From assembly GCA_947561585.1 (NCBI GenBank), contig CANNZV010001869.1:172588-236587 (forward strand): a stretch of 64,000 nt of DNA, in the 5' to 3' direction. Position 1 is the stretch's first letter; every line of letters starts with the position of its first letter. The notes under the pieces are model-generated. The model was not told where the DNA came from and did not search any database. It saw nothing but the letters and a program-made list of their open reading frames with translations. Below, one piece after another: positions 24,824 to 35,124 of the stretch. The stretch comes from Caprella mutica (lineage: Eukaryota; Arthropoda; Malacostraca; Amphipoda; Caprellidae). Made by a program: the position numbers and the translations under genes.

Positions 24824-25906
24824 TTAATCGCCAATATCATATGAATCGTTGGTATCTGTATGATCGTCGGTATCTGTATGATCGTCGGTATCTGTATGAT
24901 CGTCGGTATCTGTATGATCGTCGGTATCTGTATGATCGTCGGTATCTGTATGATCGTCGGTATCTGTATGATCGTCGGTATCTGTATGATCGTCGGTATC
25001 TGTATGATCGTCGGTATCGGCTGAATCGTCGGTATCGGCTGAATCGTCGGTATCGGCTGAATCGTCGGTATCGGCTGAATCGTCGGTATCGGCTGAATCG
25101 TCGGTATCGGCTGAATCGTCGGGTAGATCATAGAGATCGGGTTGTAGAAGGGCGTAGTTATGATCTTTGAAGTGAACTAGTTTCAAATGTTCATAGTCTC
25201 CACCGTCTCTAAAATTTACTGGAAGTTCCTCCTTTAAAATGTCCATATTAACTTTCAAGAGTCTGGCAGGAGCACCTGGTGCAGTATATAAAATATCATT
25301 CTAATAATTTTTATGGCAAATATATCTTGGTACCTGGAGAAAGTATCTACTGTGTGATTCATCTGTAAGAAACTCAAGAAATCTGAACTATTATTGAGGA
25401 ATTCTCTTAGTAAAATTTTTTGCAAAGAAAAGGTGCTAATTTTATTAGTTCGCCCTGATATATTCCTAGTGTGCGAATAAGCTACGGCGAAAGCGTGGGG
25501 CAAGCAGTAGCCATCGGGCGCTATAAATTGACCACTGAATAGTCTGAAAAGATTCTCTTCACCGTAAGATCATTTTCATCCAGATCTTCTTTTTTGATAA
25601 TGAAAATGTTAACGTTTGTTGTATCAATATTGCTGAAGAACTGCATTAGTTTCCTTATGATCTTGCAATTCTACTTGTGCTCAGCCCATTCAACTTACTA
25701 GAATATATGACCTAGTAATTGCGATTGTGGTTATTTTATATTGATTATTAAATTTGACAATGTTAAAATGTGTAGCTTTAACTTTCTCCATGGAATTTAA
25801 CAATAATGGCTGTACAATCTTGGCAGAAGAACTTGCAGCCACAAGTGTTCACAGGTTGAGGTGTAACGTAGATCTGGTCGAAACATAAGTAACATTTGTT
25901 ACTCAT
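24824..25906 (-). pseudogene. RING+OTU-like gene copy with catalytic Cys and Asp-rich repeat tail
   Basis: The minus strand shows, in order, three parts. A 42-codon RING-like frame (25,906-25,778) has spacing C-x2-C-x13-C-x-C-x3-C-x2-C. A linker (25,646-25,530, starting MQFFSNIDTT) follows. An OTU-like domain then has DGYC at 25,504-25,515, matching the OTU catalytic DG-x-C, and a His box HNYALL at about 25,148-25,168. The C-terminus runs into 15 six-residue Asp/Thr repeats and ends at 24,824. The frame breaks between the linker and DGYC and again near 25,290. The final zinc Cys pair is not found. Unless these breaks are introns or assembly errors the gene is inactive. It keeps the protease-like active site that the intact relative at 31 kb has lost. 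Confidence 0.65.
24841..25130. repeat. 18-bp minisatellite, coding on minus strand
   Basis: About nine TATCTGTATGATCGTCGG units are followed by six TATCGGCTGAATCGTCGG units. Because 18 is a multiple of three, the array stays in frame and encodes (DDHTDT)n after (DDSADT)n at the C-terminus of the OTU-like frame. The opposite strand reads YDRRYL repeats, which I consider a shadow. Confidence 0.95.
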
Positions 25907-26201
25907 TTCCTCTTCAGCTTGAAAATAAAAATATTCGCTGCAAAGATTTACACTATTTTTTCACTAGTTCAAAATGGAGGTAGTACCACATTCCCACTTC
26001 TTCTTGATCCATCGATATCAAACCAATCTCCTCCAATTGTCCAGATAAATGATCACCTATCACCTATAATTTGATATTTGATTTTGCACTACACAATTAC
26101 GTATTTATACATGTTACACCATAACTACTTTGAGGATTCTGAAGTAGTTAGCGACAACTCTATCCTGTCAACATTTAATCCTGATTACTCTCACGGAGAG
26201 C

Positions 26202-26690
26202 CTATTCCATATCTACCAAATCTACGTATTCCAGTAAGAAGAGGTTATTATATCTAGAGGAGAAACTATCGGGCAAGTAGAACAAATTACTATTTTCAAA
26301 GACATGGCAACAACCGGATAAGACGGTCGAAAAGTTTTTGGGACCCTCGTCATTCAGGCGTATTGTACATTTGTCTGACGTATCGCCTTTGAATTCTGAA
26401 AGAATTAGTTTCGCCAAAACTTTTGTCGAGGAAGAGTTTTGAATATGGAAAAATTAAATTTTGAAATGTGGTTTTGTTGATGAGTTGCGAATTAAATGTG
26501 TGCTCCCTTCTTTCTACTAAAGTAAAAACGACTATACAAGGAAAGCTGCAAAAGATAAATGTCATTAGGAGTCTCTCGGTTGAAACCAGTTGACAACAGT
26601 ATTTGTTGAAATTGGCTTCTCTGACTAATAATTTTCTTAGTAATGGAGTGTAGATTATGGAGAGCAATAATCATATAGATTTTCAAATGT
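26202..26690 (-). pseudogene. Unrecognised reading frames, possibly another relic of the family
   Basis: Two overlapping minus-strand frames have protein-like composition: 26,667-26,350 with LLRKLLVREANFNKY, and 26,417-26,202 with GCCHVFENSNLFYLPDS. The LLRKLLVRE segment vaguely resembles the helix after the active site in the OTU-like copies (QKILLREFL, KHLLKEFI), and RYNNLFLL sits where a His box would be. The similarity is weak and the frame breaks once. The alternative is an unrelated degraded gene. Confidence 0.3.
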
Positions 26691-26844
26691 AATCAACAGC
26701 TTTCTATTTGCTTCACGTGATCTTCGTAAGCTCCTACGGAAGAAATTAATTTCAATTAATCTCATCTCAGTGGAATTTTAAAATTGAAAACTTGTTAGTC
26801 AGTCGTAAATCTTTTCGCGCATTTAAGCTATATCGTCAACGCTA

Positions 26845-27255
26845 ACTGTTTTATTTTTCTTGTTAAGATGGTTTCTTTTATATCAATGCTGATGTACTTT
26901 AGATATTCGAGAGTACCTACACCAGGGTTACAGTTGGCTTCTTCACTTAGCTCTTCTAGTTGTTGAATATCTCGGAAATCTGTTCCGTCATTTTGAGTTT
27001 TTATCCGTTGCAGCTTTCACGTTTTTTCTTCAGTAATTCTTCTTCCTTATGTTCGACTTTCCAAAACGCACTAGCTACATCACACTTAAACTTCTTAAGC
27101 TTATCATTCAGATCCTTAAATTCCTCTATATAAACATTTTAAATCTCAAAAGATAAGCTGTCTAGATTCTACTCGTATCTGGTTTTATTTTCTGTAGTCA
27201 TCTTGCCCCTGTAGAATTTCTTACTGTTTTTAACAAATTTATTATTCAGACATGT
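26845..27255 (-). pseudogene. Charged coiled-coil-like coding relic
   Basis: On the minus strand one frame gives a Lys/Glu-rich, probably helical stretch (EEFKDLNDKLKKFKCDV, then KVEHKEEELLKKK). A shifted frame follows with FRDIQQLEELSEEAN and YLKYISIDIKETIL. Three in-frame stops or shifts interrupt it, so it is broken. It lies just upstream, in minus-strand order, of the 25.9-kb RING-like frame and could be the N-terminal part of that gene. It could also be a separate gene. No homologue was found near the intact copy at 31-33 kb. Confidence 0.4.
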
Positions 27256-27693
27256 TCAAATATAATGAATTTGAAAAACAAATTAAACCACAAGGAGAGA
27301 AAAACACAGCCTGTTAGCAAAGCCAATATCTGAGACCAATGAAGAATAAAATACTCCAATGCTATATACGTGGACATCAAATCTCCTGTTTTGAAACAGG
27401 GAAGCGCGGAAACCAATCATTTGATTATGGGTGCGTGACGTCATAGAGAAATAGAAAATTATATTTTCTTTTATTGCAACTTTTTAGTAGAAACTAATTT
27501 AAAAGATCTAGTTTAGTTATTTTATGATCCAATTCAAATTGAAAGGTCCAAAAGGAAGTACATTTTCACTGAATGTAGAAATATAAAGTAAACAAGTTAT
27601 GGGTGGTAATTTAGGTAATTCTTTACCAAAATTCTTTTCAAATGATGTTTTGATTTATCAGATGAAACATCTTCCTTGAATTTAACTAGATTT

Positions 27694-28545
27694 TCATTGT
27701 TGAAATATAATTAAGATTATAAAGGTCAGGTTGTACAGTAACAGCGCGTAGTAGTGTTCTTTGAATTTAACTGGTTTAAAAGGTTCGTCGTTTCCATCAT
27801 TTTCAATTTCAAACAGATTCATAGTTTTTTCTATTTTAATATTAACCTCTCTTATTAACAGTGTCCACAATATCACCTGTATAGTCTCCATAACAAACAT
27901 CTTTTTACCCAACGCCTCTGACAGAACACAAATAAATTTGAACTACTGTGAAGGAATTCTTCTAGCCTAAATTCTTCTTAGAAAAGTGTTATTTTAATAG
28001 CTCCCTAGACTTAAATTTTGTTCGTTTTCAAGAACATCACAAACACCCTGTATCTTAAGAGTTATCCTTGTCGACATAAATTTTAAATTGTCATTATTTT
28101 AGTAGAAGTTTAAGCATTGTAGCTCCATAACTGTCTATTTGAGAGGCTAAATTTCGTAACTATATATCATTAATTGTACGTGAATCACAAGTACTTAAAT
28201 TTATCATCTTTAATATAGCTTCTATTGAGTTATGACAGTGTTCTCACAAATGAGATATATTCCCAGTGTACGATTAGGATACGGTGAAAGTGTGGAGCAA
28301 GTAGTGGTCATCAGGCGCTATACATTGACTACTGAATAGTCGGAGAAGATTCTCTTCACCGTATCATCATTTACGTCCAGATCCTTATTTTGGACAATAA
28401 AACTTTTCACGTCGGTTGAATCAATATTGCTGTAGAATTTCATTGTGATACTGTAATTCCACTTTTGCTCAACCCATTCAACTTTCTCGAAGATACGTTT
28501 AATGGTTATATTTGCAGAGCACGCAGAACCTGAGAAGGAAGATTG
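27694..28545 (-). pseudogene. OTU-like pseudogene with DDHY in place of the active site
   Basis: A canonical acceptor (TTCCTTCTCAG) on the minus strand at about 28,530 is followed by FCVLCK, the last zinc Cys pair of the RING-like module. After one frameshift comes a long linker frame (KVEWVEQKWNYSITM, DVNDDTVKRIFSDYS). The active-site region reads PDDHY, so both Gly and Cys are replaced. About 350 bp of inserted sequence follows. The last frame (27,912-27,694) has FKEHYYALL as the His box. The inserted segment includes CAGGGTGTTTG, a phrase typical of insect transposon ends. The upstream RING exon is missing; the hAT element at 28.7-29.9 kb sits where it would be expected. Confidence 0.7.
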
Positions 28546-28715
28546 GATTGATATATTATATTTATGAAATATTATAGACTTTCGATAGAGGGTCGCTGAT
28601 GGTTACAGATTAAATTTTCGAAATCAGAGCACGCTTAGACGTCATTAAATTAATTAGTGAAAATTCGTAAAATCCTTGGCGAGCATACCTGTAGTTATTA
28701 TATCATGGTGATGAC

Positions 28716-29930
28716 TAGGGATGTGACAATATGCAGCATAAAATATACATAATTTTTGACGCGATATGCAGCATATTATATGCCTATTTCTGCATATAAT
28801 ATGCAGAAAGTCTGTGTGCATATATGCAGAACCAAAATGCATATTGGAAATATGCATTTATATGCAAAAAGTCCATGTGCATATATGCTGAACCTAAATG
28901 CATACTGGAAATATGCATTTTATATACCAGAAATTATTCAATATAGTGTGCATATTACATGCTCAAAGTTAATTACGGAATTTAAATTAAGTTAATCTGT
29001 ATATAATTATGTTTTGAATGTAATTGTACTTTGGTGGTTTGAATGGAACTTACAATAAATAGAAGGTGCAATCTCAAGTTTTATTTTTACTGTGTAATGT
29101 TTAACGTTAGGAAACAAAATATAACAAAGCTTTTTCAAATTTAGACTTTTTTAATAGTAAGTCAATTTCAAACACACATTCAATTTCAAACAGTGGAATT
29201 GGACTTTATTGTTGTATGGTATTTCAGGTTTCCAACAATGAATCTCCTTCTATTATCTGCTAATGTATTTTTGTACTGGGAAAACACCCGTTCTATATCA
29301 CAAGAAAGAAGAGGAAAAAATGTTTCTTTCGGCCAAATATAGTCTTCTAAATTTCGAAACTATCCAACATTCATATATCACATTCCGTTCATTACTTTAG
29401 TCATGGCTCGAAAATCATAAACCATCTTGTTAGACCAGTTTCCCTTTTAACTTAAAGTATACCCATCTATAAGCAACGAAATTAAATTATTAAATGGTTA
29501 ATTTAAACCTTTTCGTGTTTAATTATTTAAATAAATTATATGCATATATACGTGCTATAAGTTGGTATTTTTTTAGTAGTACAAATCTCTAAAATAATTG
29601 TACCTATTCATTTATTTATCAGTAACTACTAGTATTTACTATTTACCAAGTGTCATATTATTTATTAATACATTTGTAGTTTCAATATTCCACCTACAAA
29701 CTTTTTATATTGAATAATTAGTTTTATAAAATTAACTTGGGTCAACAGTTAAAATCGTTTTCTATACAGGGGTCGAGAAGAAAACGGCATAGGTTAGACA
29801 TTTACATGTTAAAAATTGACCAAGAAGTGCATATTTCCCGGTTAGCATATATGCACACGTACATATTATATGCTCTTGAAATATATGCAGAGGACTGCAT
29901 ACATGCAATATGTACAATGTCACATCCCTA
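28716..29930 (+). mobile_element. hAT-family non-autonomous element 1
   Basis: The ends are TAGGGATGTGACAATATGC and its reverse complement (TTGTCACATCCCTA, with a small gap), flanked by a perfect 8-bp duplication GTGATGAC (28,708-28,715 and 29,931-29,938). An 8-bp duplication with TAGGG-type ends is diagnostic of hAT transposons. Both subterminal zones are crowded with ATATGCA/TGCATAT motifs, likely transposase binding repeats. No transposase frame is present, and the short open frames in the ends are by-products. Confidence 0.92.
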
Positions 29931-30324
29931 GTGATGACTATAAACCTACTTTTGTGCTGCTCTCTCTGAACTTGTACCATTCTGAAGTCTAGATAGTCGA
30001 ATGGTAAGCTCTTTTTGTTCCGTACATTATACGTTATTTTAATTTATTTTAAAATACGAGCAAAACATTAGGGTATATACAGTTTTCTTTAGATTACGAC
30101 ATAAATCAAAGTCACAATATAAACTGAACTCCTTCCTTCTCAAAATTTCATGTTTAGCAATAACTTTACAAAAGAAAATGGACTAGATACACATATCAAA
30201 TATTTTAGATGAAGGATTTGAAAAAAATGATATTACAGGTTTATTTATATTTTAAAATTTATTCAATCTAATATGTACAAATAACATGGAGTGAATACCG
30301 TAAATTTATTTAGTAGGAAGTATA

Positions 30325-30815
30325 AGGTCTGCTACCGAACCAAGGGTCTCACCGCTTGCGCCAAAAAGAAATTAAATACAAGAAGCAATCAAAATAGAAA
30401 GTGAATCCATGAACAAAATTACCTACCACTATCTAGTAATAATGCTCTTAGATTCAGTAAAGCCTCATTTTGAATGCAGTCACTCAAAGAATTTGACAAA
30501 ATGAAAATGAGTACCGATGACTGTATTTACAAATGGAAGAGGTGATGGCAAATGAAGAATACGATTCTACCTAACACAATAATCCAAGAGGAAAATGAAG
30601 GGGTGATTGTAAGTGAAGACTATGAGTATACTTAACACAAAAACTTAAGACCCCCGTAGGTTAAGATCATAACCTTAGCGCATAACCATAAGAAGCATTA
30701 GAAATAGGTAAAATATATAAAAAAACATATAACTCAAATTACAACAGTTAGAGACCCAAGGTACGCCACATCTTATTTTCCAATACACACAGGCAGTTTG
30801 AGGATAGAGCCCCTA
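30325..30815 (+). repeat. R480 repeat, diverged near-full copy
   Basis: Starts GGTCTGCTACCGAACCAAGG and ends in a GACAG(T)TT(C)AGGATAGAGCC-like phrase. The body is rearranged, with the AAATGAAGAGGTGAT-like segment occurring twice. Confidence 0.75.
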
Positions 30816-31198
30816 TCCTATCAATACCTTAAAATATAAATATATAAAAAGTCTAATATTTTAAACATTTTTCTGTAAAAGTCTATCATACACGAAACAT
30901 TAATTCCAATTATATCTAAAACATTTGGACAAGAATTCATACTGAATGCTGACTACGCTGAATTCATGAACAGTTTTCACTATCCAGTTACCACGAACAG
31001 GGTTAAAAATACATAAAATATAAACAATTCAACAGTGATATTGTAGATTTAGTACCCCAAATTCTCTCGAAAATAATACTCATCCAAATAAAATAAATTT
31101 CTTTGAAGATCGGCGAACAACTTTATAAAAGAAGAATCATCGAACAGATTCGTCTGCACTGTATACAGTATTTGAATAGTTTGTAATCCATACCTTAG

Positions 31199-32765
31199 TC
31201 ACGGTGGACTATTTCCATCCCAATTGGGGCTATTCGAGACTAAGGAATAATAGTGATTTCGATGCAATGCTATCTCTACAAATTTATCACCAACTTCACC
31301 GTTCTTTAATTCATGAGTTATGTTATATTCTAACAAATGAATACGTAAATTGAATTTTAAAAGTTTCGAGAGAGTTTCTGGTATATTTTCCACACTATCA
31401 CAATCAAATTTTTTATTGATAAAATATTGAACCACCTGACAGTAGTAGTCTTGTATTTCATATTCAGTTTCATCACTGTATTTGAAACAGTTCTTTATAA
31501 ATTCTTTCAAAAGATGTTTCATAAATAAATCAGAATTGATACCGTTGTGATAACCTAACATCCTTTTCGTGTCCAAATACGAAATGGCCATTGAGTATAG
31601 TAGAGAATGGCCATCAGGTTTAACATTAACTACTTGATATGTTGGGCATAGCTCTACTACCTCATTTTCTGCTTTCCATACGAAGTTGCTGGCAGATATT
31701 GAAAATATATTGAGTTTATTGTGGAACTCCATTAATTTTCTGATATGGCGAAGAATATCCGTCCCTACTTGAAACTTGAATTGAACCAAATTTGGATGGT
31801 TACAATACACGCAGAACCTGTAGAGAAAGATTGAATAACTAAAATTTTCTTGAATGCAGTGACTTAGCACAGAATGTGACTAAAAAGAACACAAGCACTG
31901 GTGGCTACACTCAAGGATGGAAGTGGAAAAGGTTACCTAACACAAAAATCTAAGAGGGAAATGAAGAGGTGATAGTAAATGAAGCCTACGAGTTTATCTT
32001 ATATAAAAAGCAAAGAGTAAAGTGTAGAGATGACGGTAAATGAAGCCTATTTAAGACAAAAATCTAAGACCTCTTATTTGAAGAGCATAAGCCTAGTTCT
32101 TTCATCTAAAACTGTAAGTAGCGTTAAAAAATGATAAACATGTTAAAATTGATGTAAGATAATAGCTAATCCTTATTACATTTCGGGGGCCAATGGCATA
32201 TGAGAAATTGTAGACTGAACCTTATTTTGAAATCTTATTAAATTGTTGATCGTAGATTTCAGGTTTACAGAGTTATATAAGAAACTTATTATTTATTGGA
32301 GCCTGAAGAGGACTTTTCAATATAACTATTCTCAAAGTTATTCAACTATTAAAAAAATGAGTAAAACGACTGACTATCAAGACAAGAAATATAAAAAAAA
32401 GAGGCCATAATTTGATGGTTGTTTTCGTTTATAAATACATTTCTAATATTTCTTTTAGAAATATATTGTCCTTTAAATATACCTTATAAAAAATCTTACT
32501 AATATTACATATGAATTACTAATGACTTAATAGAACTACTGTTTTATTCTATAGTTTCTCTGGAACATTTCTCACCATGTCAATTTTTTAATTTAAAAAA
32601 AATTAGAATTCAATAAATCGGGTTAGACTTACCATGTGTGCGGTTCATTTCCGAGAAATACTTTGATAATTTGTGTACATTCTTCGCAATACCGACTGCA
32701 CTTGCAGATATTTACGGGGTCGGGAGTTCCCACGATGTATCGTCTGCACAAGTCGCATTTTCCAT
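31199..32765 (-). CDS. RING-like zinc finger + OTU-like protein, Ser-substituted active site (intact copy)
   Basis: Two exons are visible on the minus strand: 32,765-32,633 (donor GTAAGT) and 31,817-31,199 (acceptor TTTCTCTACAG). Joined, they stay in frame. Exon 1 carries C-x2-C-x13-C-x-C-x3-C-x2-C and exon 2 opens with FCVYC, giving an eight-Cys RING-like pattern with a Cys at the usual His position. The OTU-like domain follows, with PDGHS at about 31,604-31,615, a helical middle and the His box NHYYSLV at 31,238-31,258; the stop is at 31,199. OTU proteases cleave ubiquitin chains with a DG-x-C cysteine. Here it is Ser, so activity is doubtful and a ubiquitin-binding role is possible (inference). 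The first exon(s) were not found. The intron contains an R480 copy, and a foldback element lies just upstream. It is the only family member here with an unbroken frame. Confidence 0.7.
31855..32130 (+). repeat. R480 repeat, partial, in the intron of the RING+OTU-like gene
   Basis: Contains GAACACAAGCACTGGTGGCT, two GAAGAGGTGATAGTAAATGA-type segments and CATCTAAAACTGTAAGTAGC. The 5' end overlaps the last bases of the intron before the OTU-like exon. Confidence 0.8.
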
Positions 32766-32814
32766 CTTCAGTCAGAAATAAAAAAGTCATTAATAAAGGT
32801 TACACAGATCAAAA

Positions 32815-33186
32815 TTGGAAATAGAACAACTCCAGTGGCGTTTCGATCTTATTGAAGTTTTCACTCTGAATATTCATTCTTCGTTTTATCATTGTATGGT
32901 TAAGGCCCGCTTCACATTTACATTTTAAACAGCACGGAAAAAAATATTCTTCTGAAAATGTGTTCTCACTTGCGTTTTTTTTCATCGCTGAAGTAAAAAT
33001 TTAATGTGACTTTTCCATCAGCGATTAAAAAAACGCAAGTGTAAACACATTTTAAGAAGAGCTTTTTTCCCGCGATGTTAAACATGAATGTGGGCCTTAA
33101 CCATGCAATTAACAAGCGAAGGATAAATATTCAGAGTGAAAACTTCAATGGGATCAAAATGTCAATGAAGTTGTTCTATTTCCAAA
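32815..33186. mobile_element. Foldback-type MITE
   Basis: Almost the whole element is one inverted repeat. Arms of about 170 bp start TTGGAAATAGAACAAC, pass ATGGTTAAGGCCC and CACTTGCGTTTTTTT, and meet in a short centre near 33,000. It lies immediately upstream of the RING-like exon of the minus-strand gene. The second copy is at 59,922-60,293. Confidence 0.85.
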
Positions 33187-33719
33187 TAGCTTCCAAGGAA
33201 GAAGTTTAAGCACCCTGTATTAAAATGTCTGCCATTATAATATTTTTCCCTTTTATTCACTGCCTTTTAGTAAATAAAATCACAGAGTTAGCTCTAAGAA
33301 TAACCTTCGTGCAATGACAAAAATAATCACCCTCACTCTTTGCTTACCTGTTCTTAAACTATGTCCATCAGTTAAAAATTGTTTTTTTTTATTATTAGTA
33401 CAAAAGGAGGCAGAGAAAAAGAAACCAAGATACAGTTTTTTCGTCAATTGGCTAATGAGTTTCAAGTATTTGAAAAAGAGGAAACATTTTTGTTGCCCAT
33501 ACTGTATAATAGAAAATAAGGAGTTAACATTGTTAAAGGTTCGAAGCTTCCCCTTCAACCCTTTTTATAGGACCGTAAAATATTCTAAGAACCCTATGTT
33601 AATAAATTCTATATAATAAAATATAGGATAAACCTTCTCCTAATTTCCACTTTATTCGAAAACACCTATTCTCACTAAAATAATAGATGTACTGGAATGT
33701 TACCATTGATTTGTATTTT
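33187..33719. other. Spacer with an open plus-strand frame of doubtful meaning
   Basis: A 100-codon plus-strand frame (33,314-33,616) contains KRKHFCCPYC after a T-rich acceptor-like stretch. In the duplicate at 60.4 kb an extra base in the T-run breaks the upstream part. No homologue is recognised. Confidence 0.35.
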
Positions 33720-34130
33720 ATTTAATATACTGTTTAATATTCCCTCGAAATCGTAAGGGGATCAACTAATTTCATTAATTTCAGGAATATTCCCACGAAA
33801 TCTTAAGGGATAAACCAATTCCCTTTAATTCCAGGAATATTCCCTCGATATCATAAGGGATAAACCAATTCCCTTTAATTCCAGGAATATTCTCACGAAA
33901 TCGTAAGGGGGTCAACTAATTTTCACTAATTCCTTTAATATTCCCTCGAAATCATTAGGGAATCCATTAAATTTACTTCAATTCCTGGAATATTCCCTGG
34001 ATATCGTAAGAAGATTTGATAAATTTGAACTATTCCAGGAATATTCCCTCGATATCCTATTACGATAACGGATAATGAGGGAATATATAAATACCGAGGG
34101 AATATTCCAGGAATATCTCAATATTACTTG
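33720..34130. repeat. Degenerate ~60-bp tandem repeat
   Basis: Six or seven diverged units contain GGAATATTCCCTCGATATC and AAGGGATAAACCAATTCCC. The last units appear inverted (GAGGGAATATTCCAGG). It is duplicated at 60,835-61,240. Confidence 0.8.
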
Positions 34131-34299
34131 GGGATCACTATTCAAAAACATGTTATAATGTAACTCGAGTGAATTATTTTGAATACTAAAAATAGTAGAA
34201 TAAAATAGAATGATTATAGTATTATATATAAAAATAATATGATTCCTTATATACTCAAGCCTGGCTTACTTAATGCTATAATTGAGTAAGCCATGGCTC

Positions 34300-34342
34300 A
34301 AGAATATATTTTTATGCTAAAAGCATATTGTCGCAACCCTAG
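34300..34342 (+). mobile_element. hAT right end, solo
   Basis: The TATTTTTATGCTAAAAGCAT phrase followed by ATTGTCGCAACCCTA matches the right end of the hAT element at 42,648-43,691. No matching left end was found upstream. Confidence 0.6.
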
Positions 34343-34548
34343 TAATCAATGTGATATCAACTAGACTACTTATTTCTCAGCCAGGAAACTGTTGTGGAAG
34401 TTTAATTAATTTCTTGAATCAGTGAGACGGTATGCACTAAGGTTTACAGTTTATTTCACTTAGTGATTTCATGTTCAATATATAGGCAGAGATTAACTCT
34501 TCGATTTTTAACAATTTAAAAAATAGTACAGAATCTAAATATCATGAG

Positions 34549-35110
34549 TAGGGTTGTGACTATATGCTTTTCCAAATATGCAGTACATATATATGCACCG
34601 GGAAATATACTGCATATGCAGCAGGTTTTATGCTCTTTGAGAAAACGCATATGCATTTGAAAGGAAGGCAATAGATGCACTTCCAGCTGTTTATATCTGG
34701 TGGGAGGTTGAACAAACACCCTAATTTATTTGTTATATACCTTTAGGTTTTTCATAGTTTAGTTTTCCTGATGAATATGACTTTAAATTTTTGTCCGAAA
34801 ATTAATGAATATGATTAACTATATGGCGCCATAAAAGTAACACATACAGTAATATAAATAAAGAGTAGGATAATAATAGTAATAGATTATAGACACAGGT
34901 GGTCAGTGTATGTATAGTGTATACCTAGTTTCTATTCTTAAATAACTGGTACCCATGAAAATTCACTTCACTAATATACAGTAGTATCCTATAGAGCCAA
35001 CAATATAATATGTCGTTCTCTGAAACAATTGAGCCTTTTGAAATACTTGACATTTTAAATTTGGAGCATTACTATTAAATGCATAATATATGCAAATGCA
35101 TATTGATGAT
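34549..35110 (+). mobile_element. hAT element, left end and TGCATA-rich body
   Basis: The left end TAGGGTTGTGACTATATGC is followed by several ATATGCA motifs. A TGCATA-rich stretch near 35,080-35,107 may be the right subterminal zone. The terminal CAACCCTA is missing, apparently cut by the R480 repeat that follows. Confidence 0.55.
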
Positions 35111-35124
35111 TTTTGTAGTAGGGG

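Noticed and set aside
24841..25170. Plus-strand YDRRYL-repeat frame
   Set aside because: Antisense shadow of the 18-bp array, which is in frame with the OTU-like sequence on the minus strand.
28756..29980. Several 64-79 codon frames with HICRTKMHIGNMH-like text
   Set aside because: They arise from the ATATGCA-rich subterminal repeats of the hAT element.
33314..33616. 100-codon plus-strand frame with FCCPYC
   Set aside because: No homologue, and the duplicate at 60.4 kb carries an indel in its upstream part. Left as a spacer note only.
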